Source: Actinomycetes bacterium
GTDB taxonomy: Bacteria; Actinomycetota; Actinomycetes; Actinomycetales; Cellulomonadaceae
Direction: 5' to 3'
DNA length: 8,324 nucleotides
NCBI GenBank assembly: GCA_023426865.1
Contig: JAEZBT010000467.1
Location: 1-8,324, forward strand
Shown piece after piece: positions 1-5,835 of this stretch. Within the stretch, counting starts at the first letter, position 1. Each line of letters opens with the position of its first letter. Under the pieces are notes generated by a model, which made no database searches, was not told the origin of the DNA, and saw nothing but the letters and a program-made list of their open reading frames with translations. The translations under genes were made by a program, and so were the position numbers.

Positions 1-28
1 GGGTCTGCTGTCGGTGTGGTTGACACCT
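1..28 (-). repeat. IS3-family terminal inverted repeat (downstream of orfB)
   Basis: Read inward, this end begins GGGTCTGCTG and shares a second conserved block, GGTTGACA, with the repeat at 1240-1267. Mismatches cluster at positions 11-12, 16-17 and 26. Confidence 0.85.
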
Positions 29-39
29 GTTGTGGTTGA

Positions 40-921
40 TCATGCTGCGGTTCGGGCGGCTTGTGGGGCGAAGGCGAGCTCGTACTCGACCGGGGTGAGC
101 TTGCCCAGGGCGCGTTGACGGCGGCGGCGGTTGTAGGTGTGCTCGATCCAGTAGACGATCTCGTAGCTCAGGTCGGCCCGGGTGGCCCAGGTCTGGCGGT
201 TGAGGACGTTCTTCTGCAGCAGCGACCAGAACGACTCCATCGCGGCGTTGTCCGCGCCGGAGGCGACCCGGCCCATCGAGCCCTGCAGGCCTGCGGCGAC
301 CAGCACGGCCCGGAAGGACCTGGCCCGGAACTGCGCGCCTCGGTCCGCGTGCACGATCACGACCCCGCCTGGTTGGCGGCGGGCGATCGCAGCGCGCAAG
401 GCGTTGACGGCCAGGTCGGCGGTCATCCGCTCCGCCAGGGCGTAGCCGACGATCCGGTTGGAGAACAGGTCCTTGATCGCGCAGCAGTAGACCTTGCCTT
501 CGCTCGTGGGGTGCTCGGTCAGGTCGGTGACCCACTTGGTGTTCGGCGCGGCCGCGGTGAAGTCCCGGCGCACGTGGTCGTCGTGCACCGCCGGCCCGGG
601 GCGCTTGGCCGAGCCGCGCCGGCCCTTGCGGACCGTGGTCGACCACAGCCGCTGGTTCGAGCACAGCCGCCAGACCCGGCGCTCCCCGGCCTGGTGGCCG
701 GCGCGCTCGAGCTCGTCGGCCAAGAACCGGTAGCCGAACGCCGGGTCATCACCGTGCGCGTCGACCAGCGCGTTGGTCAGGTAGGCGTCGTCGAGGTCGC
801 GGTCGCTGACCGGGCGGGCGAGCCACTTGTAGTAGCCCTGGGCGCTGAACCCGAGCACCCCGCAGGTCAACCGCACCGGGAACCCCTCGGCGGCCAGGTC
901 ACGGACCAGCGGGAACCTCAT
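40..921 (-). CDS. IS3-family transposase OrfB (DDE catalytic subunit)
   Basis: This is the catalytic half of the transposase, which cuts and joins the IS ends. The 293 residues carry an IS3-type N-terminal helix-turn-helix/HTH_21-like region (about 1-90) followed by an rve integrase core. The acidic triad is D133 (in WVTDLTEHP), D193 (in HADRGAQF) and E229 (in ADNAAMESFW); 35 residues separate the second and third, the family's DD(35)E spacing. The C-terminal YNRRRRQRALGKLTPVEYE stretch is also typical. The ATG overlaps the orfA stop as ATGA, and the two frames are linked by a slippery heptamer, so the active enzyme is expected to be the OrfAB fusion. The frame is intact, so the IS may be active. 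Confidence 0.95.
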   Translation of the reverse strand: MRFPLVRDLAAEGFPVRLTCGVLGFSAQGYYKWLARPVSDRDLDDAYLTNALVDAHGDDPAFGYRFLADELERAGHQAGERRVWRLCSNQRLWSTTVRKGRRGSAKRPGPAVHDDHVRRDFTAAAPNTKWVTDLTEHPTSEGKVYCCAIKDLFSNRIVGYALAERMTADLAVNALRAAIARRQPGGVVIVHADRGAQFRARSFRAVLVAAGLQGSMGRVASGADNAAMESFWSLLQKNVLNRQTWATRADLSYEIVYWIEHTYNRRRRQRALGKLTPVEYELAFAPQAARTAA

Positions 922-1202
922 TTTGGGAGCGTGGCCGAGGCGAAGTACGCCGCCGCGCGGCGCAGGATCTCGTTCTCCATCTCCAGCCGGCGCTTCTCGC
1001 GGCGCAGCTGGACCAACTCGGACTGCTCGGCGCTGGTCTTGCCCTCGCGGACGCCATCGTCGATCTCAGCCTGACGCATCCAGCGCCGCACCGACTCCTG
1101 CGAGACCCCGAAGTCGACGGCAACCTCCGGGACGGTCAGGTCACCGCGACGGGCGACCGCGGCCACGTCCTTCTTGAACTCCGGTGGGTACTTCTTCGGC
1201 AT
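918..1202 (-). CDS. IS3-family transposase OrfA (DNA-binding subunit)
   Basis: OrfA binds the terminal repeats. The 94 residues contain a helix-turn-helix (about residues 8-45, with the VPEVAVDFGVSQESVRRW region) and a leucine-zipper-like helix (about 60-85, LVQLRREKRRLEMENEILRR) for multimerisation, the standard layout of IS3 OrfA. The start is ATG at 1200-1202, with a GGAGG ribosome-binding site (plus-strand CCTCC at 1211-1215) 8 nt upstream. The last codons are CTC CCA AAA TGA; they contain a C CCA AAA shift site immediately before the stop. OrfA alone usually represses transposition, and the frameshifted fusion is the transposase. Confidence 0.93.
   Translation of the reverse strand: MPKKYPPEFKKDVAAVARRGDLTVPEVAVDFGVSQESVRRWMRQAEIDDGVREGKTSAEQSELVQLRREKRRLEMENEILRRAAAYFASATLPK
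921..927 (-). promoter_or_regulatory. Programmed -1 frameshift heptamer between orfA and orfB
   Basis: Minus-strand CCCAAAA lies in the orfA frame as C CCA AAA, directly followed by the TGA stop. It matches the X XXY YYZ rule: slipping back one base keeps both tRNAs paired (CCC, AAA) and the next codon is the ATG of orfB. The stop codon right after the heptamer would favour pausing. Confidence 0.8.
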
Positions 1203-1216
1203 AGCGACATCCTCCC

Positions 1217-1235
1217 CGAGGGCCCCAAGCCCTCG
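1217..1235 (-). promoter_or_regulatory. Hairpin in front of the orfA ribosome-binding site
   Basis: A perfect 7-bp stem (CGAGGGC / GCCCTCG) with a 5-nt loop lies between the terminal repeat and the GGAGG of orfA on the minus strand. Many insertion sequences use such a leader structure to block translation from transcripts entering from outside. That role is inferred here. It lacks a T tract, so termination is less likely. Confidence 0.45.
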
Positions 1236-1239
1236 AAAG

Positions 1240-1267
1240 AGATGTCAACCCAACCCGCAGCAGACCC
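1240..1267 (-). repeat. IS3-family terminal inverted repeat (upstream of orfA)
   Basis: The reverse complement begins GGGTCTGCTG and contains GGTTGACA, matching 23 of 28 positions of the repeat at 1-28. The TTGACA inside it points toward orfA and could act as a -35 box, but I see no convincing -10 at the right spacing. Confidence 0.85.
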
Positions 1268-1305
1268 GCCGACGCCGCCCCGCACCAGTCCTGCGGGCAG
1301 CACAA

Positions 1306-1333
1306 AGGCCGCCCCTCACCCGAGAGACGGCCT
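1306..1333 (-). terminator. Strong hairpin terminator, likely the original tRNA-Ala terminator
   Basis: A 12-bp stem with a GGGT loop (minus strand; pairs AGGCCGTCTCTC with GAGGGGCGGCCT, including two G-T pairs) is followed by TT and then TGTG. Upstream on the minus strand it is preceded by CCGAAAGCGCAGGTCAG, the kind of spacer I know from downstream of actinobacterial tRNA genes. No minus-strand gene sits directly upstream of it here. It makes sense as the terminator of the tRNA-Ala now at 6629-6701, pushed away by the inserted element. The 38 bp between the IS end and this hairpin show nothing recognisable. Confidence 0.7.
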
Positions 1334-1349
1334 CTGACCTGCGCTTTCG

Positions 1350-1378
1350 GTGGACCGGGATCGACGGCATGCGAACCG
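1350..1378. other. attL: left element junction with attP half-site
   Basis: GTGGA at 1350-1354 is the proposed core. To its left is host sequence (spacer and tRNA terminator). To its right, the arm at 1362-1378 (CGACGGCATGCGAACCG) is the reverse complement, at 16 of 17 positions, of the arm at 6605-6621. Confidence 0.75.
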
Positions 1379-1938
1379 ACGCCTTCGTGACGACGATGTT
1401 CCGCGCGCAGTCCCTGACTGCGCAGCAGACGCTTCGGACCCAGAGCCGCATCAGTCCTGCCCGGGCAGACGTGCATCTCGCCGCCACCGCCCTCGGTCGA
1501 CAGGGCGTCATGACCTTCGCGATCGACGATGTCGCCCGTGCCATCTGCGCGTCGGGACGGCGTCGCTCGCGGAACTCGGTGCGCGAGGCGCTCCAGGAGG
1601 ACGCCGCATCGCCGTTCGGCCAGGTCGCACGCCTGCGCCCGGGTGTGTACGCGCTCCGGCCGGACGGCGTGGGACCGGAAGCGCGGCGCGCGAGCGGCGG
1701 TCCGAGACGGCACAGTTCGGACGCGGTGCGCGTCGCGGCCACGCAGCTCTCAGGCGGTGGTTCTTGCGAGGTCACCCGCACGGACTTGGCCGGGGCCGTC
1801 AGCAAGGGAGGGGTGCTGTACAGCGCCCGCGCGATCACCGACGGCCTCGCTCGCCTGGTCCATTCAGGTGAGCTGGTACGTGTTGGTCATGGCCGCTACG
1901 TGCTCTCGGCGGCCGGCCGCTTCGAACCGGTGTCATGA
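1369..1938 (+). CDS. Tandem winged-helix DNA-binding protein, 3' part of an attP-split gene
   Basis: From the ATG at 1369 this frame encodes 189 residues that look like two winged-helix domains. The first (about residues 27-95) has a helix at ADVHLAATALG, then TFAIDDVARAI, a recognition-type helix RNSVREALQED and a wing ARLRPGVYAL. The second (about 115-180) repeats the pattern: DAVRVAATQL, TRTDLAGAV, ARAITDGLARLVHSGELV, wing VGHGRYVL. A basic linker joins them. The ATG at 1369 has no good ribosome-binding site, and the frame simply runs in from host DNA on the left. In the circular element the frame is continuous with the stub at 6587, giving a 209-codon gene with a proper RBS; this ATG would be codon 21. 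Integration would therefore silence or truncate it. Possible roles are transcriptional regulator or recombination directionality factor; the sequence does not decide. Confidence 0.7.
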   Translation: MRTDAFVTTMFRAQSLTAQQTLRTQSRISPARADVHLAATALGRQGVMTFAIDDVARAICASGRRRSRNSVREALQEDAASPFGQVARLRPGVYALRPDGVGPEARRASGGPRRHSSDAVRVAATQLSGGGSCEVTRTDLAGAVSKGGVLYSARAITDGLARLVHSGELVRVGHGRYVLSAAGRFEPVS

Positions 1939-1966
1939 ACGATGGCCGGCGCTGGCAGGGCTCTCG

Positions 1967-2551
1967 TCATCGCTCCCCCGGACGGCTGCAGCTACGGTCG
2001 TCCCCGACCGGGCTCGCTGGGCCGCCCACGGTCTCCGGGCGCCGGGCCACGTACCTCAGCATTGCGCCCGTCCCTGAGCACTCCCACGGTTCGGCCGGCC
2101 CGTCGGGGGTGAACCCGGCCCGCACTGCGACCCGTCTGGATGCCTCGTTCTGTTCGTCGATCACCGCGACGACTGCCGGCACGCAGAGGTGTGTGAGACC
2201 CCATCGTGTGGCGAGGCGCAGTGCGCCTGCCGCCAGCCCTCTGCCGCGTGCGTGCGGGAAGACGACGTAGGACGCGTTCGCGGTGCCGTCCTTGCGGGCG
2301 CTGAGCTCCACGCCACCGGCGAGCTGCCCCTCGACCCAGATCCCCCACTGCCACACGGGCCCGTCGTCGTCCCAGCCGGCCTGCCACCGGTGGATCGCGG
2401 CGATGACGTTCTCCATGGGTGACGGACCCGGGGCCTCGAACCACCGCATCTGCTCCGGGTCCTCGCCGGCCTTCCACGCGGCCGCATCGGAGGGCTCGAG
2501 TGCTCGGAGCTCGTAGCCGTCTCCGGGGATCACTGGTGCTCTCACGCGCAC
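1967..2551 (-). CDS. GNAT-family N-acetyltransferase (RimJ/RimL-like)
   Basis: Predicted to transfer an acetyl group from acetyl-CoA to an unknown amine, in the cytoplasm. The 194-residue protein has the RimJ/RimL-type start (YELRALEPSDAAAWKAG, about residues 13-29). Motif A has the acetyl-CoA pyrophosphate loop ARGRGLAAG (about 100-108), followed by the typical NEASRRVAVRAGF motif (about 135-147). The last 20 or so residues are proline/glycine-rich and probably disordered. GTG at 2549-2551 is taken as the start, but a second GTG two codons later is equally possible; the ribosome-binding site is weak. It converges with the winged-helix frame (28 bp between stops, no clear terminator) and diverges from the gene at 2658. 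Confidence 0.85.
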   Translation of the reverse strand: MRVRAPVIPGDGYELRALEPSDAAAWKAGEDPEQMRWFEAPGPSPMENVIAAIHRWQAGWDDDGPVWQWGIWVEGQLAGGVELSARKDGTANASYVVFPHARGRGLAAGALRLATRWGLTHLCVPAVVAVIDEQNEASRRVAVRAGFTPDGPAEPWECSGTGAMLRYVARRPETVGGPASPVGDDRSCSRPGER

Positions 2552-2594
2552 AGTCTCGTCCCGGCGCGCGAGGGGTGTCGATCACGTTGGGCCA

Positions 2595-2605
2595 GTGTCG
2601 GACAC
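2595..2605. promoter_or_regulatory. Small palindrome between divergent genes
   Basis: GTGTC-G-GACAC, a perfect 5-bp dyad, lies in the 106-bp gap between the minus-strand acetyltransferase and the plus-strand genes. It is placed where an operator for either promoter would be. It is short enough to occur by chance in GC-rich DNA. Confidence 0.25.
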
Positions 2606-2628
2606 GAGCTGGTGAGCACGGTGAGCGC

Positions 2629-2661
2629 ATGGCAACCCGCAACGCCAAGAGCCTGCCGTGA
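2629..2661 (+). CDS. Possible 10-codon upstream leader ORF
   Basis: ATG at 2629, preceded by GGTGAG 5 nt upstream, encodes MATRNAKSLP and stops in a GTGA overlap with the GTG start of the 191-residue protein at 2658. That downstream start has no good RBS of its own, so translation could be coupled to this leader. With ten codons only, the case rests on RBS and overlap. Confidence 0.3.
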   Translation: MATRNAKSLP

Positions 2662-3233
2662 CCGAGCGGACACCGGGATCGGCACACGCGCAGCTCCCGT
2701 GTGGGCCCGTGGGGGCCGTGATCGGCTCGGCGCCGGAGGCAGGGCCAGTCGACGAACTCGCCGCCGCGCGCCTGCGTCGCGCGATCGCCACCCACCTCGG
2801 CGCCGTGCCCAACCTCGACGCGCACCTTGCCCTGCTCGACGCGCGGGGTGCCTGGTACGCGATCCACGCCGTCGCGGGCTGGGATCCCGCCCAGGGTGAG
2901 GCGTTCTTCGGGCTGGTGCGTCACGCCGTGCGCACCCTCATGGGCGGGCCCGTGCCGGCGCCCGACATCGAGGGGTGGCTCGCAGCCGGACCGCCGGCCG
3001 ACCCGCGCACCGCTGGCACGTGGATCGAAGTGCTCCAGGCGCGGTTCCCGAGCCTGCACGTGGGGTCGTTGCCCAACCCGGCGATCGCCCGCCCGGTCGG
3101 CGATGTGCACCACGTCGACGTCATCGTGGAGAACTGGCCAGCGGGAGGGCTCCCGGGGTTCATCCACGCGTACGCCACCGTCGAGGCCACCCTGGACGAG
3201 CACGGCCTGACGCTCCCGCCGATCGACGCCTGA
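2658..3233 (+). CDS. Hypothetical protein, 191 residues, unknown family
   Basis: I do not recognise this protein. It has strong actinobacterial codon bias in this frame. The first 30 residues or so are low-complexity (proline, glycine, alanine) and may be a tail. The rest looks globular and soluble: a helical AARLRRAIATHLGAVPNLDAH region (about 36-56), aromatic-rich GAWYAIHAVAGWDPAQGEAFFGL (about 64-86), and a C-terminal half with GDVHHVDVIVENWPAGGLPGF (about 148-168). There is no signal peptide or membrane segment. The GTG start is chosen because it overlaps the stop of a ten-codon leader (GTGA); later in-frame starts would remove conserved-looking sequence. It sits between the first acetyltransferase and the recombinase unit and is presumably element cargo. 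Confidence 0.7.
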   Translation: MTERTPGSAHAQLPCGPVGAVIGSAPEAGPVDELAAARLRRAIATHLGAVPNLDAHLALLDARGAWYAIHAVAGWDPAQGEAFFGLVRHAVRTLMGGPVPAPDIEGWLAAGPPADPRTAGTWIEVLQARFPSLHVGSLPNPAIARPVGDVHHVDVIVENWPAGGLPGFIHAYATVEATLDEHGLTLPPIDA

Positions 3234-3247
3234 GACGCATCGGCGCA

Positions 3248-3264
3248 GGTCAGCCCCACTGACC
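3248..3264 (+). terminator. Short hairpin between the 191-residue gene and the recombinase unit
   Basis: GGTCAG CCCCA CTGACC forms a perfect 6-bp stem with a 5-nt loop in the 59-bp gap after the stop at 3233. No T tract follows. It could be a weak terminator, or an operator or mRNA structure ahead of the recombinase unit. Confidence 0.3.
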
Positions 3265-3292
3265 CACTCGCCTGCACCGGCAAGGTGAGTGC

Positions 3293-3478
3293 GTGGCGCT
3301 GATGTCACCGCCCGCAGGTCCGGGCCCAACCAAGGCACCCGCTCGCCGCCGACCGCTGCGGCTGGAGCGGGTCCACGTCGTCCCCTTGGCCGGCGACCAG
3401 CACATGGCGGCCGTCGCCGCCCTCGCCCGGCTGCTGCCGCCCGCCCCTGTCCCGGCGACGAAGGAGGCGGCCAGCTGA
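3293..3478 (+). CDS. Small protein upstream of and coupled to the serine recombinase
   Basis: A 61-residue frame begins at GTG 3293, with AAGGTGAG 3 nt upstream; ATG at 3302 is an alternative start. It is basic at residues 14-25 (KAPARRRPLRLER), followed by a short segment VHVVPLAGDQHMAAVAALARLLPP that should form one amphipathic helix. Small proteins of this shape, ending in a helix of the AVxALAxLL type, occur beside recombinase genes in actinobacterial elements; this is from memory and untested. Its stop TGA at 3476-3478 overlaps the CTG proposed as the recombinase start, and the recombinase RBS lies inside its last codons. Function unknown; control of recombinase expression or activity is a reasonable guess. 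Confidence 0.6.
   Translation: MALMSPPAGPGPTKAPARRRPLRLERVHVVPLAGDQHMAAVAALARLLPPAPVPATKEAAS
3461..3467 (+). promoter_or_regulatory. Ribosome-binding site that points to a CTG start
   Basis: AAGGAGG, a near-perfect anti-16S match, sits 7 nt before CTG 3475-3477. No in-frame ATG, GTG or TTG lies between here and the catalytic-serine motif, so this RBS decides the start of the recombinase. Confidence 0.65.
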
Positions 3479-4998
3479 GCCGCAACCGCAACCAGGCCAC
3501 CCGGACTACGCGTGGCGAAGCCGTCACGCGGGTCGCGCTGTACCGACGGGCCTCGACGGACGAGGGCAACCAGCCGTACTCCCTGGACGCCCAGGCCGCT
3601 GCCCTGCGAGCCATGGTCAGCGCCCGGCCCGGGTGGGTCGTCGTCGCCGACTACGAAGAGCGCGCCTCCGGGAAGGATGTGGCTGGCCGGCCGCGACTGC
3701 GCCAGCTCCTGGCCGACGCTGCCGCGGGCTTGTTCGACGTGGTCGCGGTAGCGCGCATCGACCGCTGGTCCCGCTCTGTCGCGGACCTGACCGCCACGCT
3801 CGACCAGCTCGCCACCCAAGGGGTCGCGTTCGTCTCCGCCTCGGACCCCATCGACACGTCCACCCCGACCGGGCGCCTGGCCCTGCAGGTGCAGGGCGTC
3901 TTCGCCGAGTTCGAGCGCAACAGCATCATCGACCGCATCACCCGGGGCAACGCGGCGAAGATTGCCCGTGGCATCCCCCTGACCCGCCGCGTCGGGTACG
4001 GCCTGACCACCGACGAGCACGGCGTCGTCATCGCCGACGCCGACACCATCGCCATCGCCCGGCGCATCTTCGCCGACTACGCCGACCACGGCCTGGGCAC
4101 CCGGGCCATCGCAGCGGCGCTGAATGACGCCCACGTGCCCGGACCTGGCCGGCGGCCCTGGTCGGCCAGCGCGGTCAACCACGTCCTGGGCAACCGCACC
4201 TACATCGGCGAGCTGTGGCACGTGGACTCCTGGCATCCCGGCAAGCACGGGCCGCTCATCGACGAGGCCCTGTTCCAGCGAGCGCAGCGGCGCCGCGAGC
4301 AGCTGCGCCAGCCAGCCGTCGCCGCACGGCAACGTGGGGTGAACGTCTTGTCCGGGGTGGTGCGCTGCGGTCGGTGCGGCGGAGCGTACGTCGGCACCGC
4401 TGGGACCTCACGCACCGGAGCCCGGGTCCGGTACTACACGTGCGCCTCCGCGCGCCGCTACGGCGCCCACACGTGCACGGGACCGAACCTTCCCGCCGTC
4501 GAGCTCGAGGAGCTCGTCGCCGGCCGCGTCCTGGATGCCTACGCCGACCCGGCCCTGTTCGACGAGGCCATCGCCGCGCACCAGGCCGAGCACGCCGCCG
4601 CCGTCGAACCGCTCACCGAGCAGGCCACGTCCGTGCGCGCGGCCCTGGGCAAGGCGCCGCGCCTGCGCGCCAAGTACCAGGACGACTACGAAGCCGACCG
4701 CCTGTCCGCCGCCCGGTACGAACACCGGGCCGCCGAGCTCGACGAGGACATCGCCGCCCTCAGCGCCCAGCTCGAGGACCTCCAGACGCGACTGGCAGCC
4801 CCGTCCCCGCCGACCACCCCGTCACCGGACCAGCTGGAGCACCTGCGTGCGAGCCTGCGCGAGGCCATCCGCTCCGGCGAGCCAGCCGTCCGCAAGGACG
4901 TCTTCGCCACCCTCGTCGACCGGGTCACCGTCCGGGACCACGACGACATCGACATCGTCATCCGCCTGTACGGGTACGACCCAGCGACCCCGGGGTGA
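3475..4998 (+). CDS. Large serine recombinase (site-specific integrase)
   Basis: Catalyses recombination between attP and attB through a covalent phosphoserine link; the likely integrase of this element. From the proposed CTG start it has 507 residues. The resolvase domain spans about 19-160: VALYRRAST with catalytic Ser27, SLDAQ, VAVARIDRWSRS, and the TGRLALQVQGVFAEFERNSI helix. A recombinase domain (about 175-250) contains RRVGYGL, IARRIFADYADHGLGTRAIAAALN and VNHVLGNRTYIGE. A zinc ribbon follows with C298-x2-C301 and C323-x10-C334, then a coiled-coil region (about 375-450) rich in Glu, Arg and Leu. All parts needed for activity appear intact. The GTG at 3289 would add 62 residues in the wrong-looking frame of the small upstream gene, so it is rejected. 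CTG initiation is unusual, but RBS spacing and CTGA coupling support it. Confidence 0.93.
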   Translation: MSRNRNQATRTTRGEAVTRVALYRRASTDEGNQPYSLDAQAAALRAMVSARPGWVVVADYEERASGKDVAGRPRLRQLLADAAAGLFDVVAVARIDRWSRSVADLTATLDQLATQGVAFVSASDPIDTSTPTGRLALQVQGVFAEFERNSIIDRITRGNAAKIARGIPLTRRVGYGLTTDEHGVVIADADTIAIARRIFADYADHGLGTRAIAAALNDAHVPGPGRRPWSASAVNHVLGNRTYIGELWHVDSWHPGKHGPLIDEALFQRAQRRREQLRQPAVAARQRGVNVLSGVVRCGRCGGAYVGTAGTSRTGARVRYYTCASARRYGAHTCTGPNLPAVELEELVAGRVLDAYADPALFDEAIAAHQAEHAAAVEPLTEQATSVRAALGKAPRLRAKYQDDYEADRLSAARYEHRAAELDEDIAALSAQLEDLQTRLAAPSPPTTPSPDQLEHLRASLREAIRSGEPAVRKDVFATLVDRVTVRDHDDIDIVIRLYGYDPATPG

Positions 4999-5091
4999 GG
5001 ACCGCAGCGTGGGACGTTCGAGCGCGCACCGATGCCACCGGGACCGTGCGATGCTCCACCCGGACGGGACGATGCGAAGGGGCGAGCGAAC

Positions 5092-5664
5092 GTGGACCTG
5101 CAGCTCATCGGGTACTGGCGCAACGACGAGCACCCGGAGTACCCCGACCCGCATGACCTCGTCGACCCGGACTGGGACGAACGAGAGCGGTTCGCCGTCG
5201 AGCTGTACTTCAAGCGCGGCACCTACCTGCGCCTCTACATGGGCCCGTCCCCATGCCGGTTCTGCGGCAGGCACAACGGTGTGAGCGAGTACACCGACGG
5301 CGTCCTGCTCTGGCCCGAGGGGCTCGCGCACTACATCCAGGACCACGAGGTTCGTCTGCCGGCGACGATCGTGCAGTACGTCCTGGACCGTCTCGACCGC
5401 CTGGAAGCCACCACCGCCTCCGTGGACTGGTGGGTGCAGGGCGCTCCCCAGCCTGCGGAGCCGCTGGAGCCACCCGTCCGGCTGGTGTGGGCTGGCAACA
5501 CCCAGCTGCTCCTCCAGCCGGGACGCCGCTTCCCCGGCCTCATGGTGCAGGGCGACACTCTCTCGAGCCACGTCGACGGGACCCGATCCGCAGAGTTGCT
5601 CAAGCAGTACGAGGACCTGATGGCAGCCGCCGGGCAGCCTCAGCTGCCCTACCCCTCGACGTAG
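5092..5664 (+). CDS. Conserved hypothetical protein with a putative C2H2-type metal site
   Basis: The N-terminal half (1-95) matches a family I recall as uncharacterised in actinobacteria: LIGYWRNDEHPEYPDPHDLVD at the start, CRFCGRHNG at residues 55-63, and WPEGLAHYIQDHEVRLP at 74-90. C55, C58, H80 and H85 could bind zinc. The C-terminal half (about 125-190) looks like a separate module, with VRLVWAGNTQLLLQPGRRFP followed by GLMVQGDTL, faintly recalling small DUF6959-type proteins; that is a memory-based, weak assignment. GTG 5092 is chosen because AAGGGG lies 9 nt upstream and the conserved start follows at once; the longer frame from 5032 adds only low-complexity sequence. There is no signal peptide or membrane segment. 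Its function is unknown. The 93-bp gap after the recombinase has no clear promoter. Confidence 0.82.
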   Translation: MDLQLIGYWRNDEHPEYPDPHDLVDPDWDERERFAVELYFKRGTYLRLYMGPSPCRFCGRHNGVSEYTDGVLLWPEGLAHYIQDHEVRLPATIVQYVLDRLDRLEATTASVDWWVQGAPQPAEPLEPPVRLVWAGNTQLLLQPGRRFPGLMVQGDTLSSHVDGTRSAELLKQYEDLMAAAGQPQLPYPST

Positions 5665-5736
5665 GGTGCGCGTCGTCCAGGGCGAGGCCGCCTGCTCCGG
5701 CCGCGGCTGAGTCAGTGCGTGCGGACGAGGACCCGT

Positions 5737-5766
5737 GGCGCCCCGGCGGCATGGAAGTGGGGCGCC
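5737..5766 (+). terminator. Possible terminator hairpin after the zinc-site protein
   Basis: A perfect 8-bp GC stem (GGCGCCCC / GGGGCGCC) with a 14-nt loop lies 72 bp after the stop at 5664. It has no T tract, as is common for actinobacterial terminators, so it could also be only structural. Nothing else stands out in the gap 5665-5835. Confidence 0.4.
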
Positions 5767-5822
5767 CCAGCGCGGGGATCGCGTCATGACCAAATCGCGT
5801 CGCTGGTGAGCGCTGGGCGCCA

Positions 5823-5828
5823 TAGGCT
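5823..5828 (+). promoter_or_regulatory. Possible -10 box for a leaderless acetyltransferase mRNA
   Basis: TAGGCT fits the actinobacterial TAnnnT -10 pattern and ends 7 nt before the GTG start at 5836. No ribosome-binding site is present there, which together suggests a leaderless transcript. The -35 region is not convincing. Confidence 0.35.
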
Positions 5829-5835
5829 CGCCGAC

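Larger units (their letters stand above)
1..1267 (-). mobile_element. IS3-family insertion sequence, complete
   Basis: Two overlapping minus-strand frames (orfA, orfB) are enclosed by imperfect terminal inverted repeats at 1-28 and 1240-1267. Both ends begin GGGTCTGCTG when read inward, and 23 of 28 positions match. The 1.27-kb length, the orfA/orfB layout, the DD(35)E motif and the -1 slippery site are all typical of IS3-family elements. The window starts exactly at the outer repeat, so the left target-site copy is not visible and no duplication can be checked. The exact outermost base could be off by one or two, because many IS3 elements end in TG...CA. The IS lies about 80 bp outside the inferred serine-recombinase element and looks like an independent insertion. 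Confidence 0.93.

Noticed and set aside
1268..1305. Target-site duplication of the IS
   Set aside because: The left flank is outside the window, so no comparison is possible.
1174..1368. N-terminal extension of the winged-helix frame back to ATG 1174
   Set aside because: It starts antisense inside orfA, crosses the IS end and the terminator hairpin, and has no winged-helix-like sequence. It is open by chance from host and IS DNA.
1351..1380. Resemblance of this stretch to a tRNA 3' end (TGGACCGGGATCGA versus tRNA antisense sequence)
   Set aside because: Only TGGA truly matches; no acceptor or T-arm pairing exists. It is explained better as core plus attP arm.
3289..3474. GTG 3289 as recombinase start
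   Set aside because: Adds 62 residues with no resolvase similarity, overlapping a small gene with its own RBS; the strong RBS lies at 3461-3467 instead.
5719..5835. Longer acetyltransferase start at 5719
   Set aside because: The added 39 residues are not GNAT-like and cover the hairpin and the -10-like box.
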